Source: Mesostigma viride
Lineage: Eukaryota > Streptophyta > Mesostigmatophyceae > Mesostigmatales > Mesostigmataceae
Length of the DNA stretch: 64,000 nt
NCBI GenBank assembly: GCA_009746045.1
Contig: RPFO01002194.1
Span: 12,501-76,500, forward strand
Direction of reading: 5' to 3'
Below are positions 9,051 through 19,050 of the stretch, piece after piece. Under the pieces are notes generated by a model. The model was given only the letters and a program-made list of their open reading frames with translations, did no database searches and was not told the DNA's origin. Position numbers and translations under genes: made by a program. Position 1 is the first letter of the stretch, and every line of letters begins with the position of its first letter.

Positions 9051-11335
9051 CGGGACCTAGTGCACGTAGTGACTCACCTCCTGTGCTAGCCACGGATAAT
9101 GTGGGAGGCCCGCCTAGCGTGGCCTCGCCGGAGGGTCAGGGTCCTGCCCATGCGCCTCGCCCACCTAGGGACCTGGCTTCAACGGTCACGGCCTTGTGGC
9201 GTGCTCAGGCGCTTAAAGCGAAAGCTGCATCAGGGGTGGCTCAGGTCAAAACTCTCTCACAGGGGGTCAGGCCGGTTAAGTCAGCCTTGTTTCCTACGTG
9301 TAGACCGTGGCAGCTGGTGGCTGTGGACACGCAAGCATCCGTGTCTATTATCTCTCGTCGGGCAGCCACCCTGTATCCAGTGCTAGAGTCGCCGTACAAA
9401 TCGGTGACCGACTTTGCAGGCACTTCGGCATATCAAGTTACCGGGATGGTGGTGCTGCCGGTGTTGGGCATTGACACGCCGTTTCACGTCGTGGATGGCT
9501 ACGAGGATGTGGCCTTGCTGGGCGAACCTTTCGTATCATACCCGGGGTTCTCAGTGTCCGCTGACTTGCTGTCAGTCGCGGGGGTGGGCAGCATCCCGCT
9601 TCGCGAGTACCACGCTCCATTGGGGGTGGTGGTCGGGCAGCCCGGCGTCGTGCGGCGCTTACCGATGGCGGCGTTTTCCACACCGCCGCTCGTCCAGTCC
9701 ATCATTCAGCCTCAGGATTGGCACCCGCGCAGCTTCGGCCTCCACTCACACTCACTGGCGGCGGATAGCCCTGTGACGTGGGAGCAACTTGTCCTGGACT
9801 GTCAAGATCCTCTCAAGTTTGCTTTGTGGCGCGACGCGTTCATTCGAGCCAAGGAGCAGTGGCGAGAGCGCGAGGTCTACCGAGGATTGGAGAGTGTGCC
9901 AGCCGGGGCCACGCGGTTGCGGTTGAAGTTCGTGCTCACCTACAAGCCGGACGAGACCAACTCTTCGGTGGTGTTCCGGGTAAGGCCCGTGGTCACGGAG
10001 ACGAAGGGGTCCTCCCCGCTGGACGCCAAGGATCTTTATACCCCTGGGCTCAACCATGTTTCGCATCGGCTACTGACGGTCATCTACTTGGGCAAGCGGA
10101 ACGCGGGCAAGGACTACGGGATGTGGTGCGGTGACTTTCAGCGGGCATTCCTCCACAGCGACGCTGGGGTCGCGCAGCAAACATGGCAAGGCACCCGCTA
10201 CGTGGTGAAGGTCCCGGTGGTCTGGCAGGATGGCACCATTGGCAGCGAGTATATCGAGCTGTTGACAGGGGTGGAGGGGCTGCAGAGCTCTCCCATCATC
10301 TTCCGCATTTCCGCGGAGGAGGTCTTGCAGAGCTTAGGGGCCACGTACCATCGCGCGGATCCTAACTTCTTTGTGGTCCCCACCGGCGTCCCTGGCGAGC
10401 CAGCCCTCTTCGTGTGGCATGGCGATGACTTCAAGCTGGTGGCACCTCGCACCTTTGCTACCCAGTTTCTTGCTGCAGTGGCGGCTAAGTTTCCCCTGGG
10501 CAGGGCGGTGGATCATGAGGAGGGTAAACCCGTGGTGTTTTGCGGCGTGCAGTCTACGTTGCAGCGGGATTCGCGTTCTGGCGAATGGGTCATGCACATG
10601 CAGGATAGCCGCAACTATGTGGTTGACCTGCTGGCCGACCTCCCGTCCCCGCTGTTGGCAACCCATGGGCCCTCGGTTAAGGGCAAGCTCGGGTGGTTGG
10701 CGGACACGGTGGCACCTGATTTGGCAGTGCTCGCTCGCCTGCCCGATGATGTGCTGGAAGGACTAGGGTCCATTCATGTTCGGCGGCAGCTGGCCATGAC
10801 GCCCGGCATTGTGCTTCGTGGGCTCGATTGCTCACAGCCGGTGCACCTCGAGATAGTGACGGATGCTAATCTAGAGACGCGCACAGTCAGCCAAGTGCGG
10901 GCCCGCATGGGGGCACTGTTCTTTATCAGCAATGAGGGCCAGCCTGGCATGTTGTTAGATTGGTACTCGCGCTTGCACAGCCGCATTGCCACTAGCCCCA
11001 ACACGGCTGAATGCCGGGGCATTGTTTCAGCTATCTCACATGGCATGTGGCTGCGGTACTTGCTGGGTTGGGTATTTGGCTCGTGTGGGTTCACTCTTCA
11101 CTGGACTAGCACGGTGCACACTGACTCACAAAGTTGTTTGGCCTTCCTTGACAATCCCTATGCGCGGTCACAGGACGTTGATTACCTCGTACTCGCTGAG
11201 GCGGCCTCCTGCGTCACGCGTCTCCAGCACATCGCGGATGAACTCAATCCCGCGGATGCACTCACCAAGGAGGCGCGGGAGGCTGCCCCGCAGTACGCAG
11301 TGTTGCGCAAGCGCATGACGATGCAACACCCGTGA
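9017..11335 (+). CDS. Element A protease-like domain, reverse transcriptase and RNase H
   Basis: A long frame containing, in order: a retropepsin-like domain (VDTQASVSIISRRAA, about 103-117; ALLGEPF, about 162-168); a copia-type RT with CGDFQRAFLHSD (about 371), GVEGLQSSPIIF (about 418) and WHGDDFKLVAP (about 468); and RNase H with VTDAN, TAECRG, HTDSQS and NPADALTK (about 613, 664, 701, 744). All four RNase H acidic residues are present. The protease active site reads DTQ rather than DTG or DSG, and the RT box is HGDD rather than YVDD. The protease lies after integrase, unlike canonical Ty1/copia order. There is no convincing ATG upstream, so a -1 frameshift from the integrase frame is the likely route of expression. 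Confidence 0.9.
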   Translation: MDGWDEDGVGLTGPSARSDSPPVLATDNVGGPPSVASPEGQGPAHAPRPPRDLASTVTALWRAQALKAKAASGVAQVKTLSQGVRPVKSALFPTCRPWQLVAVDTQASVSIISRRAATLYPVLESPYKSVTDFAGTSAYQVTGMVVLPVLGIDTPFHVVDGYEDVALLGEPFVSYPGFSVSADLLSVAGVGSIPLREYHAPLGVVVGQPGVVRRLPMAAFSTPPLVQSIIQPQDWHPRSFGLHSHSLAADSPVTWEQLVLDCQDPLKFALWRDAFIRAKEQWREREVYRGLESVPAGATRLRLKFVLTYKPDETNSSVVFRVRPVVTETKGSSPLDAKDLYTPGLNHVSHRLLTVIYLGKRNAGKDYGMWCGDFQRAFLHSDAGVAQQTWQGTRYVVKVPVVWQDGTIGSEYIELLTGVEGLQSSPIIFRISAEEVLQSLGATYHRADPNFFVVPTGVPGEPALFVWHGDDFKLVAPRTFATQFLAAVAAKFPLGRAVDHEEGKPVVFCGVQSTLQRDSRSGEWVMHMQDSRNYVVDLLADLPSPLLATHGPSVKGKLGWLADTVAPDLAVLARLPDDVLEGLGSIHVRRQLAMTPGIVLRGLDCSQPVHLEIVTDANLETRTVSQVRARMGALFFISNEGQPGMLLDWYSRLHSRIATSPNTAECRGIVSAISHGMWLRYLLGWVFGSCGFTLHWTSTVHTDSQSCLAFLDNPYARSQDVDYLVLAEAASCVTRLQHIADELNPADALTKEAREAAPQYAVLRKRMTMQHP

Positions 11336-11712
11336 GCCACACAGGGTTACGGCTCGGGCGCTTTATGAATACAGCCATAACTCACCCTGTGTTGCTAGCA
11401 TTCACGAATATCATGGTGGTAGTTTTTTTGCTTGTCCTGACCATACCCTAGCCACGTTGGACGGTGCCTTGGGCCCGTCGGCGGGTCACTGGTCCTAATA
11501 AATGGGTCACCTTTTGTCTGGTGGCATAGTTGTTTTTTTCTCGATACTTATTACATCACTATTCATGTGTGATCACAAGGGCGCGGGTCGATACCGTGGT
11601 GATTTTGACGGCCTTGAGGCCCCCTTGAGTTCCCTACCTTAGAGGGTTTTGTATGGTCTGCATTTGATGTAATTATTTTGATAATTACTCAAAGAACAAA
11701 AGAGTATGTCGG
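11336..11712 (+). other. Element A 3' untranslated region with weak polypurine tract
   Basis: Non-coding between the RNase H stop and the 3' LTR. It holds CCTAATAAATGGG (about 11495) and, just before the LTR, the purine-rich CAAAGAACAAAAGAG followed by TATGTCGG. The same sequence in the A copy at 43.3 kb is the insertion site of the pogo-like element. Confidence 0.75.
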
Positions 11713-12057
11713 AGTTGAGTAACTCTAGAGCCCTAGGATTTGGCTCTAAGTTCCCCATGTCCGTCCGCACGCCTTCCGCTAGCGTCCGCTAAGCCGCCGG
11801 CTATAATCCGGCGGTCCGATGCGGTCGACCGGTCTAAGGGCGGCGCCTAGGGCCGGCGTCACCTAGGCCCCAGTCCGGGGGCTTATCCGGGTCGGTACGG
11901 ACAGCTAGCTTGTCCCACGGTTACGGCTAACCGGATAGGGTTTGCTGGCTAAGACATAAACCAGTGGTGGGCCAGCTCCGACGGCAGTTCTCTGTGTTCA
12001 CCTTATCCCAAGCTCAACGTGACCGACCGCCATAGCTGAGCCGGTCGGGCTTTAACT
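11713..12057 (+). repeat. Element A 3' LTR (345 bp)
   Basis: AGTTGAG...TTTAACT, followed by the target duplication ATATG. It shares the GATTTGG and GGCGTCACC variants with the LTR at 3525, so these two are the original pair of the insertion. Confidence 0.93.
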
Positions 12058-12062
12058 ATATG

Positions 12063-12309
12063 TACTCCACACTATGTACTCTTGGAGTACATAGTGTGCC
12101 ACCCTATGTACTCTTGGAGTACATAGTGTGGAGTACATAGTCACTCCTTCCTATGTAATACGGGCGTGTCTCACCGCGTCGGCAGTCCCCTATTCGGAAA
12201 TCCCGGATCATATGTACTCCACACTATGTACTCTTGGAGTACATAGTGTGCCACCCTATGTACTCTTGGAGTACATAGGGTGGAGTACATAGTCACACCT
12301 TCCTATGTA
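12063..12309. repeat. Palindromic subterminal array, right part of split array
   Basis: Continuation of the 3094-3519 array after the A insertion: two more units of CACTATGTACTC-TTGGAGTACATAGTG with the same spacer. It ends at CCTATGTAATACGGGGGTG. Confidence 0.9.
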
Positions 12310-12323
12310 ATACGGGGGTGTAA

Positions 12324-12447
12324 TCATCGGTAAAAATCGGTAATCATTTGTCCTTTTTTGGTAATCATGTACGTGTAATCATGTGTAATCATGTGTAATC
12401 ATCGGTAAAAATCGGTAATCATTTGTCCTTTTTTGGTAATCATTTCG
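12324..12447. repeat. GTAATCAT tandem repeat
   Basis: Two copies of a block with CGGTAAAAATCGGTAATCAT, TTGTCCTTTTTT and GGTAATCAT are separated by GTGTAATCAT repeats. No coding potential. It lies between the terminal array and the kinase gene. Confidence 0.8.
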
Positions 12448-12608
12448 GTCAGGGTCACGTGTGCTTGTCTGCATGATCGATTGTCCAGACAAGCTGCACT
12501 GCCCCCAAGACCCTAAGTTACACAAGATGATGTTGTTGGGTGTTGAAATGGAACAACGAAGGTCGAAAGCCTGCGCTTAATGTAAATTATTAATTATGAG
12601 CGACCACC

Positions 12609-14051
12609 ATGGAAAGTCCCGTTACAGCCACAATGGAAAATCCCGTTGACATCGCGCAAAAACAGGAAAAGAGAAAGCGGCAAGTGGCCGAAGCAGTCCG
12701 CCGGTGTCGGTTGAAAAAGAGGGGGAAGAAGAGGGGGACGACTCAATGCATACGTAGTCAGGCGATGGAGGGTAGCAACGCCGCTCCCCCTATTTGTCAA
12801 GACAACGTCGGTGCAAGAAGCACCATAATGCCTGGGCGTGATGGGTTGCACGCTTTCCGGCCAGTGCCCGGGGCTGCGAGTGTCGCCCGCCCCACGGCTA
12901 TCCCCGCCTGTGCTGCAGTTCGCCCCGTCAACCCCGCTGTGATGACTCGCGACGTTGCCGTGTCGCCACTTTGTTTGGCTACCATCCCAGATCCCCCGCT
13001 GGCACCCACCGGGGCATGCCATTCGGTGCACACCAAGGAAGCATTGCACAGCAAAGGACATACCGGCGTTGCACGTGCACAAGATGCTTCCAAGCGTCCG
13101 GACGCCTGCTGCGGTGCACCGAATGCGTGGGAAGCAATGCAGGCCAGGCTGGCAGAGATGACCACCTGTGCAGAAACCCGGGACATTGTTGAGCGAGGCT
13201 TGATGCGGTACCCCCACGTGAGTTTGGGGAAGCGCTTAGGCGCCGGCCTCTTTGGGTCTGTGCACCTTGTCAAGTCCACTTTACCTGGCTTTGACCATCC
13301 TCTGGTCGTGAAAGTGGCAAAGATCCCGCGCGCCACAAACCTCGTGCACATACAGCAGGTAATTGTGGATCTGAGTGCTGGAGTGGCCAGGGAAGCTGCT
13401 CTCATGACCATTGCGGGGCGTCGAGAGGGCACCTGTCCACGTGTCGCAGGATTGTGGGCCCCAGTTGAGACTGTAGGTGGCATAGTCATGGAGATGGTGA
13501 CGGGTGACTTGAAGGCTGCCCGTGATGCCTCCGAATACAACCGTCCCTTTGATGTGCGCACGCCTCCCATCTTGGCGAAGTGCGCCAAAGTTTTATCCAC
13601 TTTGCACTCGGTTAGAATCATTCATAACGATCTTAAGTGTGACAACTTTTTGTACAAGGTTGAGGAGGGCACGGCGGAGCCAACCATCTACATTGGAGAC
13701 CTGGGCCAGGCAACCAGAGTGAACGAGATGGCGCCCATGCGTGTGCCGGGGCAGTCCCGGTGGCACCCGGCCACGGTCTTGCATCCAAGTGCAAAGGCCT
13801 TGAGGGGAACGATACAAGCTCGGCCAGAGCACGATGTTTATGCTTTCTTGGTCATGGTGGACGACCTGTTCAGGAGGTCGCCCAAGTGCTTTGTCCGCAA
13901 GGCAACGGACCCAGTTCTGTGGGAGCTGTGTAGGAAGATTGCTTTTCGACAACAATACAAGCACGATATTGTGTTACCTGACATGGCCGGGCTGGCGGAC
14001 ATGTTCCACAAAGCCCGCATATTCGTGCCCGATGCTTATCCCAAGCAGTAA
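12609..14051 (+). CDS. Protein kinase domain protein carried inside the CACTA-like element
   Basis: A single-exon 480-codon frame; the ATG lies in a good context (ccaccATGG). The N-terminal 200 residues are low complexity, with a basic KRKRQ...RRCRLKKRGKKRG stretch near residues 20-45 that could be a nuclear signal. The kinase domain starts near residue 205: glycine loop GKRLGAGLFGSV, VAK lysine (about 236), catalytic loop IIHNDLKCDNFL (about 338, HND for HRD, with D, K and N kept) and metal loop GDLGQAT (about 362, DLG for DFG). The catalytic residues needed for phosphotransfer are present, so activity is possible. No close kinase family is recognised. It is the only host-type gene between the two terminal arrays and may have been captured. 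Confidence 0.85.
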   Translation: MESPVTATMENPVDIAQKQEKRKRQVAEAVRRCRLKKRGKKRGTTQCIRSQAMEGSNAAPPICQDNVGARSTIMPGRDGLHAFRPVPGAASVARPTAIPACAAVRPVNPAVMTRDVAVSPLCLATIPDPPLAPTGACHSVHTKEALHSKGHTGVARAQDASKRPDACCGAPNAWEAMQARLAEMTTCAETRDIVERGLMRYPHVSLGKRLGAGLFGSVHLVKSTLPGFDHPLVVKVAKIPRATNLVHIQQVIVDLSAGVAREAALMTIAGRREGTCPRVAGLWAPVETVGGIVMEMVTGDLKAARDASEYNRPFDVRTPPILAKCAKVLSTLHSVRIIHNDLKCDNFLYKVEEGTAEPTIYIGDLGQATRVNEMAPMRVPGQSRWHPATVLHPSAKALRGTIQARPEHDVYAFLVMVDDLFRRSPKCFVRKATDPVLWELCRKIAFRQQYKHDIVLPDMAGLADMFHKARIFVPDAYPKQ

Positions 14052-14228
14052 CCGTGTTGCATCCCAAGTGCAAAGGCCTTGAGGGGAACGCTACAAGCTC
14101 AGCCAGGGCACGATGTTTATGCTTTCTTCGTCATGGTGGACGATCTGTTCAGGAGGTCGCCCAAGTGCTTTGTCCGCAAGTCAACAGACCCACTTCTCCA
14201 TGAGGTGTGTAGAAAGATTGCTTACATC
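14052..14228 (+). pseudogene. Partial tandem duplicate of the kinase 3' end
   Basis: Repeats 13776-13945 of the kinase (CATCC.AAGTGCAAAGGCCTTGAGGGGAACG through GTGTAG.AAGATTGCTT) with about 10% divergence, directly after the kinase stop. It contains no complete domain and is a decayed duplication with a period of about 275 bp. Confidence 0.85.
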
Positions 14229-15300
14229 TGTACAGTATGATTACCCCATATTCATCTTAAGTGGAAGGACATATGCTACTCGTGCATGTGGTGTGTGCCC
14301 GAGTAGGTGGCAGTTTACATTCCCCCACCTGCAGGAAGTAGCCCAGAGTGTATTAAAAGCCATATGCCCCTTCTCAGGGCTATGGGGTACATATTCTCCC
14401 AGCGGAGTTATGTTACTAATTAATTAATCACACGTTCATGGCAGGGGCGAGACACATAAGTCATTTTTTTTTTTTTAATAATTCATCCATGTACACGTAC
14501 AACGAGGGAGCTAGCACCCTAGCTTGTATCACTGCCTCCCTGTTCTTACGTGCAGGGCCAAGACGTGGACCCTCACCGCCAACCTTGCCAACTTCTACCC
14601 CATGCCATGCATTGAGCTAGCTCAATGCACTTTGGCAATGTTCACAAGTTTCTGGCGTTGTGGCAGTTGGTGATTTCCAACTGGCTGCAACATCTTAAGG
14701 CTCCATTCATTGTCAATGGTATGCTGGCCAAGCCAGAGATATTGAGTAAGTCAGGACAAGGCCAAGAGGGCCCAGGTCATCGAGGACTTACCCCCCCCCC
14801 TGCAGTGGGGAAGGAGCGTGTTTGCAAACATGGGAGGCATGCTAGACAATTAGATCGCTAGGGTCGCCAGCACCATAGATATACCATACGACTGTTTGCG
14901 TCGGCCTGCCTGTATAGATAGCTTACACCGGTATAGGATTGCGTGCACCCATCCCTCCATCCACACCTTGGGGTTAATGCTCCGTGACTCCCGGCCCAAC
15001 GGGAGCACGAGTTTAATTAATTCATTAATTAATTGGGTCACTTTCGTAAATCAGTGCATGCATGTACGTCCTGGCTATTATCAGAACACTTGCCCACGCT
15101 CCTTGGTATCATATGCTCACATGGGTCTTATTGCACCCACACAACTTATTGGTCCGGATTATCACGAGATCTTGTGGACAGCATGTGCTGGCAGTAAATT
15201 ACATTAAACTAGAATATGACTCCGTTGGGACATCATGTAGCACGTATTCGCTAGCATGCTGATGGGTGGGCGTGAGCGAAGCCACGAAACCTAACTAAGC
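14229..15300. other. Non-coding stretch with a block shared with the hAT 3' region
   Basis: No convincing gene. Positions 14327-14415 (AGGAAGTAGCCCAGAGTGT through CGGAGTTATGTTAC) are about 80% similar to 54141-54232 in the 3' part of the hAT element. The remainder holds AATTAATTAATT runs and a T-rich tract at 14465. Confidence 0.6.
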
Positions 15301-15574
15301 TAACTCTAAGCTAATCTAAAAAGTCAGGGCTCACTCAACATCAGCAAAGCGCCACTTCCTCCTGGGGTGGGGTGGGGGGGCTTGCCCACGGGCGCTGACG
15401 TGTGGGCCTGGACAATGGTCTGCCACCTCATCTTGTCCTGCATGGCAGTCCAAGCAAGAGCGAGGGAGGAAATGTGTTGTTCAACCAGGGCTGGGACCAC
15501 TAGGTCGGCTGCCTGTAAGTGAAGAAACAATCCACATGACTTGTCCTCGCCTGCATGTCATGCAAGTTCTTACA

Positions 15575-16552
15575 TCACATCTTGTAGCCACCATGACGAA
15601 CCAGCAGACCCTGTTGACGACGAGACTTGAAGAAAGGAGGCGTGTCCCGGTCACAGTCATCAAGGCCGTACACCCGGTTCCCTGCGTTATGGATCAGTTC
15701 CCTGTTTCCTTCCTTCTTGCGATCCCCCTTTCTCATGGGGATTGCAGATGTGGTGCACCTGGGGTCGTGGACAGTCCCGTTGCATTGGTGGACCATCGTC
15801 ACAGCAGCCGTGACACGATAAATAGGGAAGAGTTCACCGGCTACCGGTTCGGCAGCCTTCTCGAACAAGGGCAGTGCTGGCGTCTGCTAAACTTGCCCAG
15901 TTCTTCGTACCACGTGGGCACGATCCACAAATAGGATTTGCCATCATTCCCTTCCACTGACACTACAGCTGTGACTTCACATATCCAATGCTCTCCAGCG
16001 TCATCAGCAAGCACGTACCGACGCGGATCCTCCGCGGCACCGACTCTGTAGTCCTGCGGCCTGTAAGCATAAGTATGCCCCACCGCCACGGTCGCCTTGT
16101 ATGTGACTGCCTTGCGCCATAGCCGCACACCCGGGGTCTTCAACTCATTCCACGTCTCCGCCGCCTCGGGAAAATACTCCTTGAAGCGATGCAAGACAAT
16201 AGCCGGCGTCAAACCATGCTGCACGTGCTCCCACTCGATGACCCCATCAGTACCGTTGCGTGTGCTGCGGATCAGAAGCTTGGGGATGCCGCCAAAACAT
16301 GTCCTTACCCGTCCCCCAGCACGTCCCTCGGTGTGTTCAACTGTAGGGTACGCAGCCCCGTCCGCCAATGCCACCCCCAGTGTAGCCGTGCCGCTTTGGC
16401 CGGAGAGCCAGTCCTCATGCACACCTCCACTCTTGAACAAGTACTTGGCAGCTGGGCTTGATAGCAGTGCTTCACGCGCCTGTGGAGTCAAGAACTTCTC
16501 TGGGTCCTCGAGCCCCTTGAGTATATTATCCAACGCGTGCTGCCTCTCCCCT
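15575..16552 (-). CDS. TNP2-like transposase, C-terminal exon (frameshifted)
   Basis: On the minus strand a good acceptor (gttttcgcag) precedes GGGGAGAGGCAG at 16552. The frame runs LDNILKGLEDPEKF ... GGVHEDWLSGQSG ... WEHVQHGLTPAIV ... YAYRPQDYRVG, then a compact beta-rich segment (RRYVLADDAGEHWICEVTAV, WIVPTWYE) that resembles a BAH-like fold. Near 15870 a one-base slip moves the frame into FEKAAEPVAGELFPIYRV and VHQCNGTVHDPRC. By position and style this is the C-terminal part of the transposase whose core is at 25.3-27 kb. That assignment is inferred from shared strand and order, not from a single recognised domain. Confidence 0.5.
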
Positions 16553-16672
16553 GCGAAAACAGCGATGCATGGTGAACGGGGCGATGTATCAATCCTTCCA
16601 AACAGTACATGCAGTGAGCTAGGCTCATTGATTCCTGAACTTAGTGCACGTTCAATGCCCCAGGACACTCAC

Positions 16673-16772
16673 CTCGTAACCTCCTCATGGTGCCTTACAA
16701 TATGCATAACGTCTACAGGGTGGGCTGTCAATGGGCCAGGTTTGGGATCGCCACCTTGCATGTATGCCCTGG
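16673..16772 (-). CDS. Probable small transposase exon
   Basis: Between an acceptor (gtgtgttccag) and a donor (GAG|GTGAGTG) an open stretch reads YMQGGDPKPGPLTAHPVDVMHIVRHHEEV. The intron to the next exon would be about 120 bp. The reading phase does not match the following exon exactly, so the gene may be broken or the splice site slightly different. Confidence 0.35.
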
Positions 16773-16964
16773 AACACACCCGATAGAGGTGGGCCACGGG
16801 GGCCATTCTGACATCCAAAATCACACATCCCAACCCCAAACCCTAAACTATTTTAAACCCTAAGCACAGCCCGGCCCTTATGCATGTACATGTCCACGGT
16901 ACTAACTCGGCTGGAAGCTTGCGTTGCACATGAAAATAGCAGCAGGCTGGTAATAATCCTTACA

Positions 16965-17171
16965 TTTCAGCAGCAACCATTTGTCAGCATCTAGGATATG
17001 GCGGGCGTTTACGCTTCTCATCAGGTCCCCAATAATGCCGTGATCCCTCTCAAACGCATGGCCGTCCATATCCCAGAGCCTGCCCACGTCCTTGGTCTGG
17101 TGCGCCACATGGAGCCCCATATGACAGTTGGCTGTGGCAGCGTTGTGGCCTCGCTCGTTTGCAGTCTTCCC
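16965..17171 (-). CDS. TNP2/KDZ-like transposase exon
   Basis: Acceptor (gcacatag) at 17171 and donor (AAAT|GTAAGG) near 16965 enclose KTANERGHNAATANCHMGLHVAHQ ... GRLWDMDGHAFERDHGIIGDLM. The pattern H.x.H ... R.W ... ER.H resembles the region after the catalytic core in TNP2 and KDZ transposases. It lies on the same strand as the core exons, but 7.9 kb of satellite DNA separates it from them. Confidence 0.5.
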
Positions 17172-17309
17172 CCTATGTGCAACCACGCCAGCATTGCCCC
17201 ATGCACACCTGGAATTGTACTACATTTTTCAAATTGTACTTCAGTTTTGAAAGTTGCATTTTCATGCATTTAAAGTTTCAACTAAAGTCTTTGAGGAAAA
17301 AAAAGTTCG

Positions 17310-18230
17310 GCGGCGGCCGTGGCACCGTTGCACCGTTGCACCGTTGCACCGTTGCACCTCAAATTGCATATATGCACACACCTTTGCACATGCAATTGTT
17401 ATCCATGGGATTTATGTAGGTGGATGGGTCATGCAAGGGTTACCTAGATGCTCATGACACCGTGCCACCGTGGCGCCGTTGCACCGTTGCACCGTTGCAC
17501 CGTTGCACCTCAAATTGCATATAAACACACACCTTTGCACATACAATGGTTATCCATTGGGATTTATCAAGGGTAATGGGTCATGCAAGGGTTACCTAGA
17601 CATGCTCATGACACCGTTGCATCGTGGCATCGTGCCACGTGCCACCGTGGCACCGTGGCACCGTTGCACCGTTGCACCGTTGCACCGTTGCACCTCAAAT
17701 TGCATATAAACACACACCTTTAAGCACATGCAATTGTTATCCATGGGTTTTATGTAGGTGGATGGGTCATGCAAGGGTTACCTAGATGCTCATGACACCA
17801 TGGCACCGTGGCATCGTGCCAGCGTGCCACCGTGCCACTGTGCCACCTCAAAAGTTGCATATAAACACGTACACATATTTGCACATACAATGGTTATCCA
17901 TTGGGATTTATCAAGGGTAACATTTGGGTCATGCAAGGGTTACCTAGACATGCTCATGACACCGTTGCATCGTGGCATCGTGCCACCGTGCCACCGTGCC
18001 ACCGTGCCACCGTGGCACCGTGGCACCGTTGCACCGTTGCACCGTTGCACCTCAAATTGCATATAAACACACACCTTTCCGTTTTTCCGCGTTTTCCGCG
18101 GCCCGGCACTGAACGCAAATGGTTTTCACCTTTGCGGAGTGCCTGATCAGAACACACCTTTGCACATGCAATTGTTATCCATGGAGCCACCATGCCACCG
18201 TGCCACCGTGCCACCTCCACAACGGTATGA
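17310..18230. repeat. Higher-order minisatellite with CACCGTTG octamers
   Basis: Five or so units of 155-185 bp share CAATTGTTATCCATGGG, GGGTCATGCAAGGGTTACCTAGA, GCTCATGACACCGT and CAAATTGCATATAAACAC. They are arranged as a dimer of about 341 bp. Each unit contains a run of the octamer CACCGTTG or its variant CACCGTGC. Not coding; probably within the large transposase intron. Confidence 0.88.
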
Positions 18231-18509
18231 AAGTGCCAAAAAATGCCCTTATAAGCCCTACATGGAGCAAATTGAGTCCAAACATGCTAGATATTGGTAG
18301 GCAGCATGTCCAGGACACCAGTAGAAGGAATTTGACTTTCCAGAATTTTCCGACATCGGTTGGTCTATTTTTGGCATGTCTATTTTTAGCAACTTTCCAG
18401 ATTTTAATATAAACAAATACCACTTAGTATGCAAATAAAGAGCTCCTGGCCTGGCTATTTGCAGGTAGGCTAATGCTCATGTCTACCAACTGTGCACCAG
18501 GTCCCATGG

Positions 18510-19050
18510 TCATCTGACCTCATTTGGTGACAAACTGCCACCAAATGCTAGCAAAAACGCACTGTTTCACCACATCTCATTGCAGTTTCCATAGAAGGTG
18601 TGTTCAGTCGAGGCTGGAAATTTGCAATCACATTGCACATCATAAATGTAGACATGGCACAAAAAATCAGGTCCATCGTACTGTATTTGGTAACAAAATG
18701 CCACCAAATGCTAGCAAAAATGTGCGTTTTTCGCGTTTTTTAGACACATTTCATGACAGTTTTCATACAAGATGTGCTCAGTTGGGGCTGGAAACTTGCA
18801 AGCATATTAAATATCATTATTGTAGACATTGCACAAAAATTCAGGTCCGTTGTACTTCATTCATTGACAGCTCGCTACCAAATGTGAGAAAAAATGTGCG
18901 ATTTTTGCATTTCCGCCACATTTCCAAGTGCAGTTTCCCATGCCAGGTGTGCTCAGTTGAGGCTGAAAACAAGCGCGCATGTTAATCATCATCATTTCAG
19001 ACATTGCACAAAACTTAATTCAGGTCCATCAAGTGTCATTGGGTTCACTG
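18510..19050. repeat. Degenerate tandem repeat of about 165 bp
   Basis: Three to four diverged copies of a unit with CCAAATGCTAGCAAAAA, GTGCTCAGTTGAGGCTGGAAA, TGTAGACATTGCACAAAA and TCAGGTCCATC. No coding signal. Confidence 0.75.

Larger units (their letters stand above)
3525..12057 (+). mobile_element. Composite copia-like retrotransposon A, locus 1
   Basis: The insertion is flanked by the 5-bp duplication ATATG (3520-3524 and 12058-12062) inside the palindromic array. It carries three 345-bp LTRs (3525-3869, 5904-6248, 11713-12057). The outer two share diagnostic bases (GATTTGG, GGCGTCACC, CGACGGCAG). The middle one carries the variants GATCTGG, GGCGCCACC and CGACAGCAG seen in the A copy at 41.5 kb. 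The order is LTR - 5' gag - fragment of element B (minus) - LTR - gag - integrase - protease-like - RT - RNase H - LTR. The segment 4277 to about 6656 was evidently copied in from a B/A junction. Confidence 0.9.

Noticed and set aside
12650-12745. bZIP basic region in the kinase N-terminus
   Set aside because: The basic stretch has no following leucine heptads and lacks the invariant spacing; treated as NLS-like.
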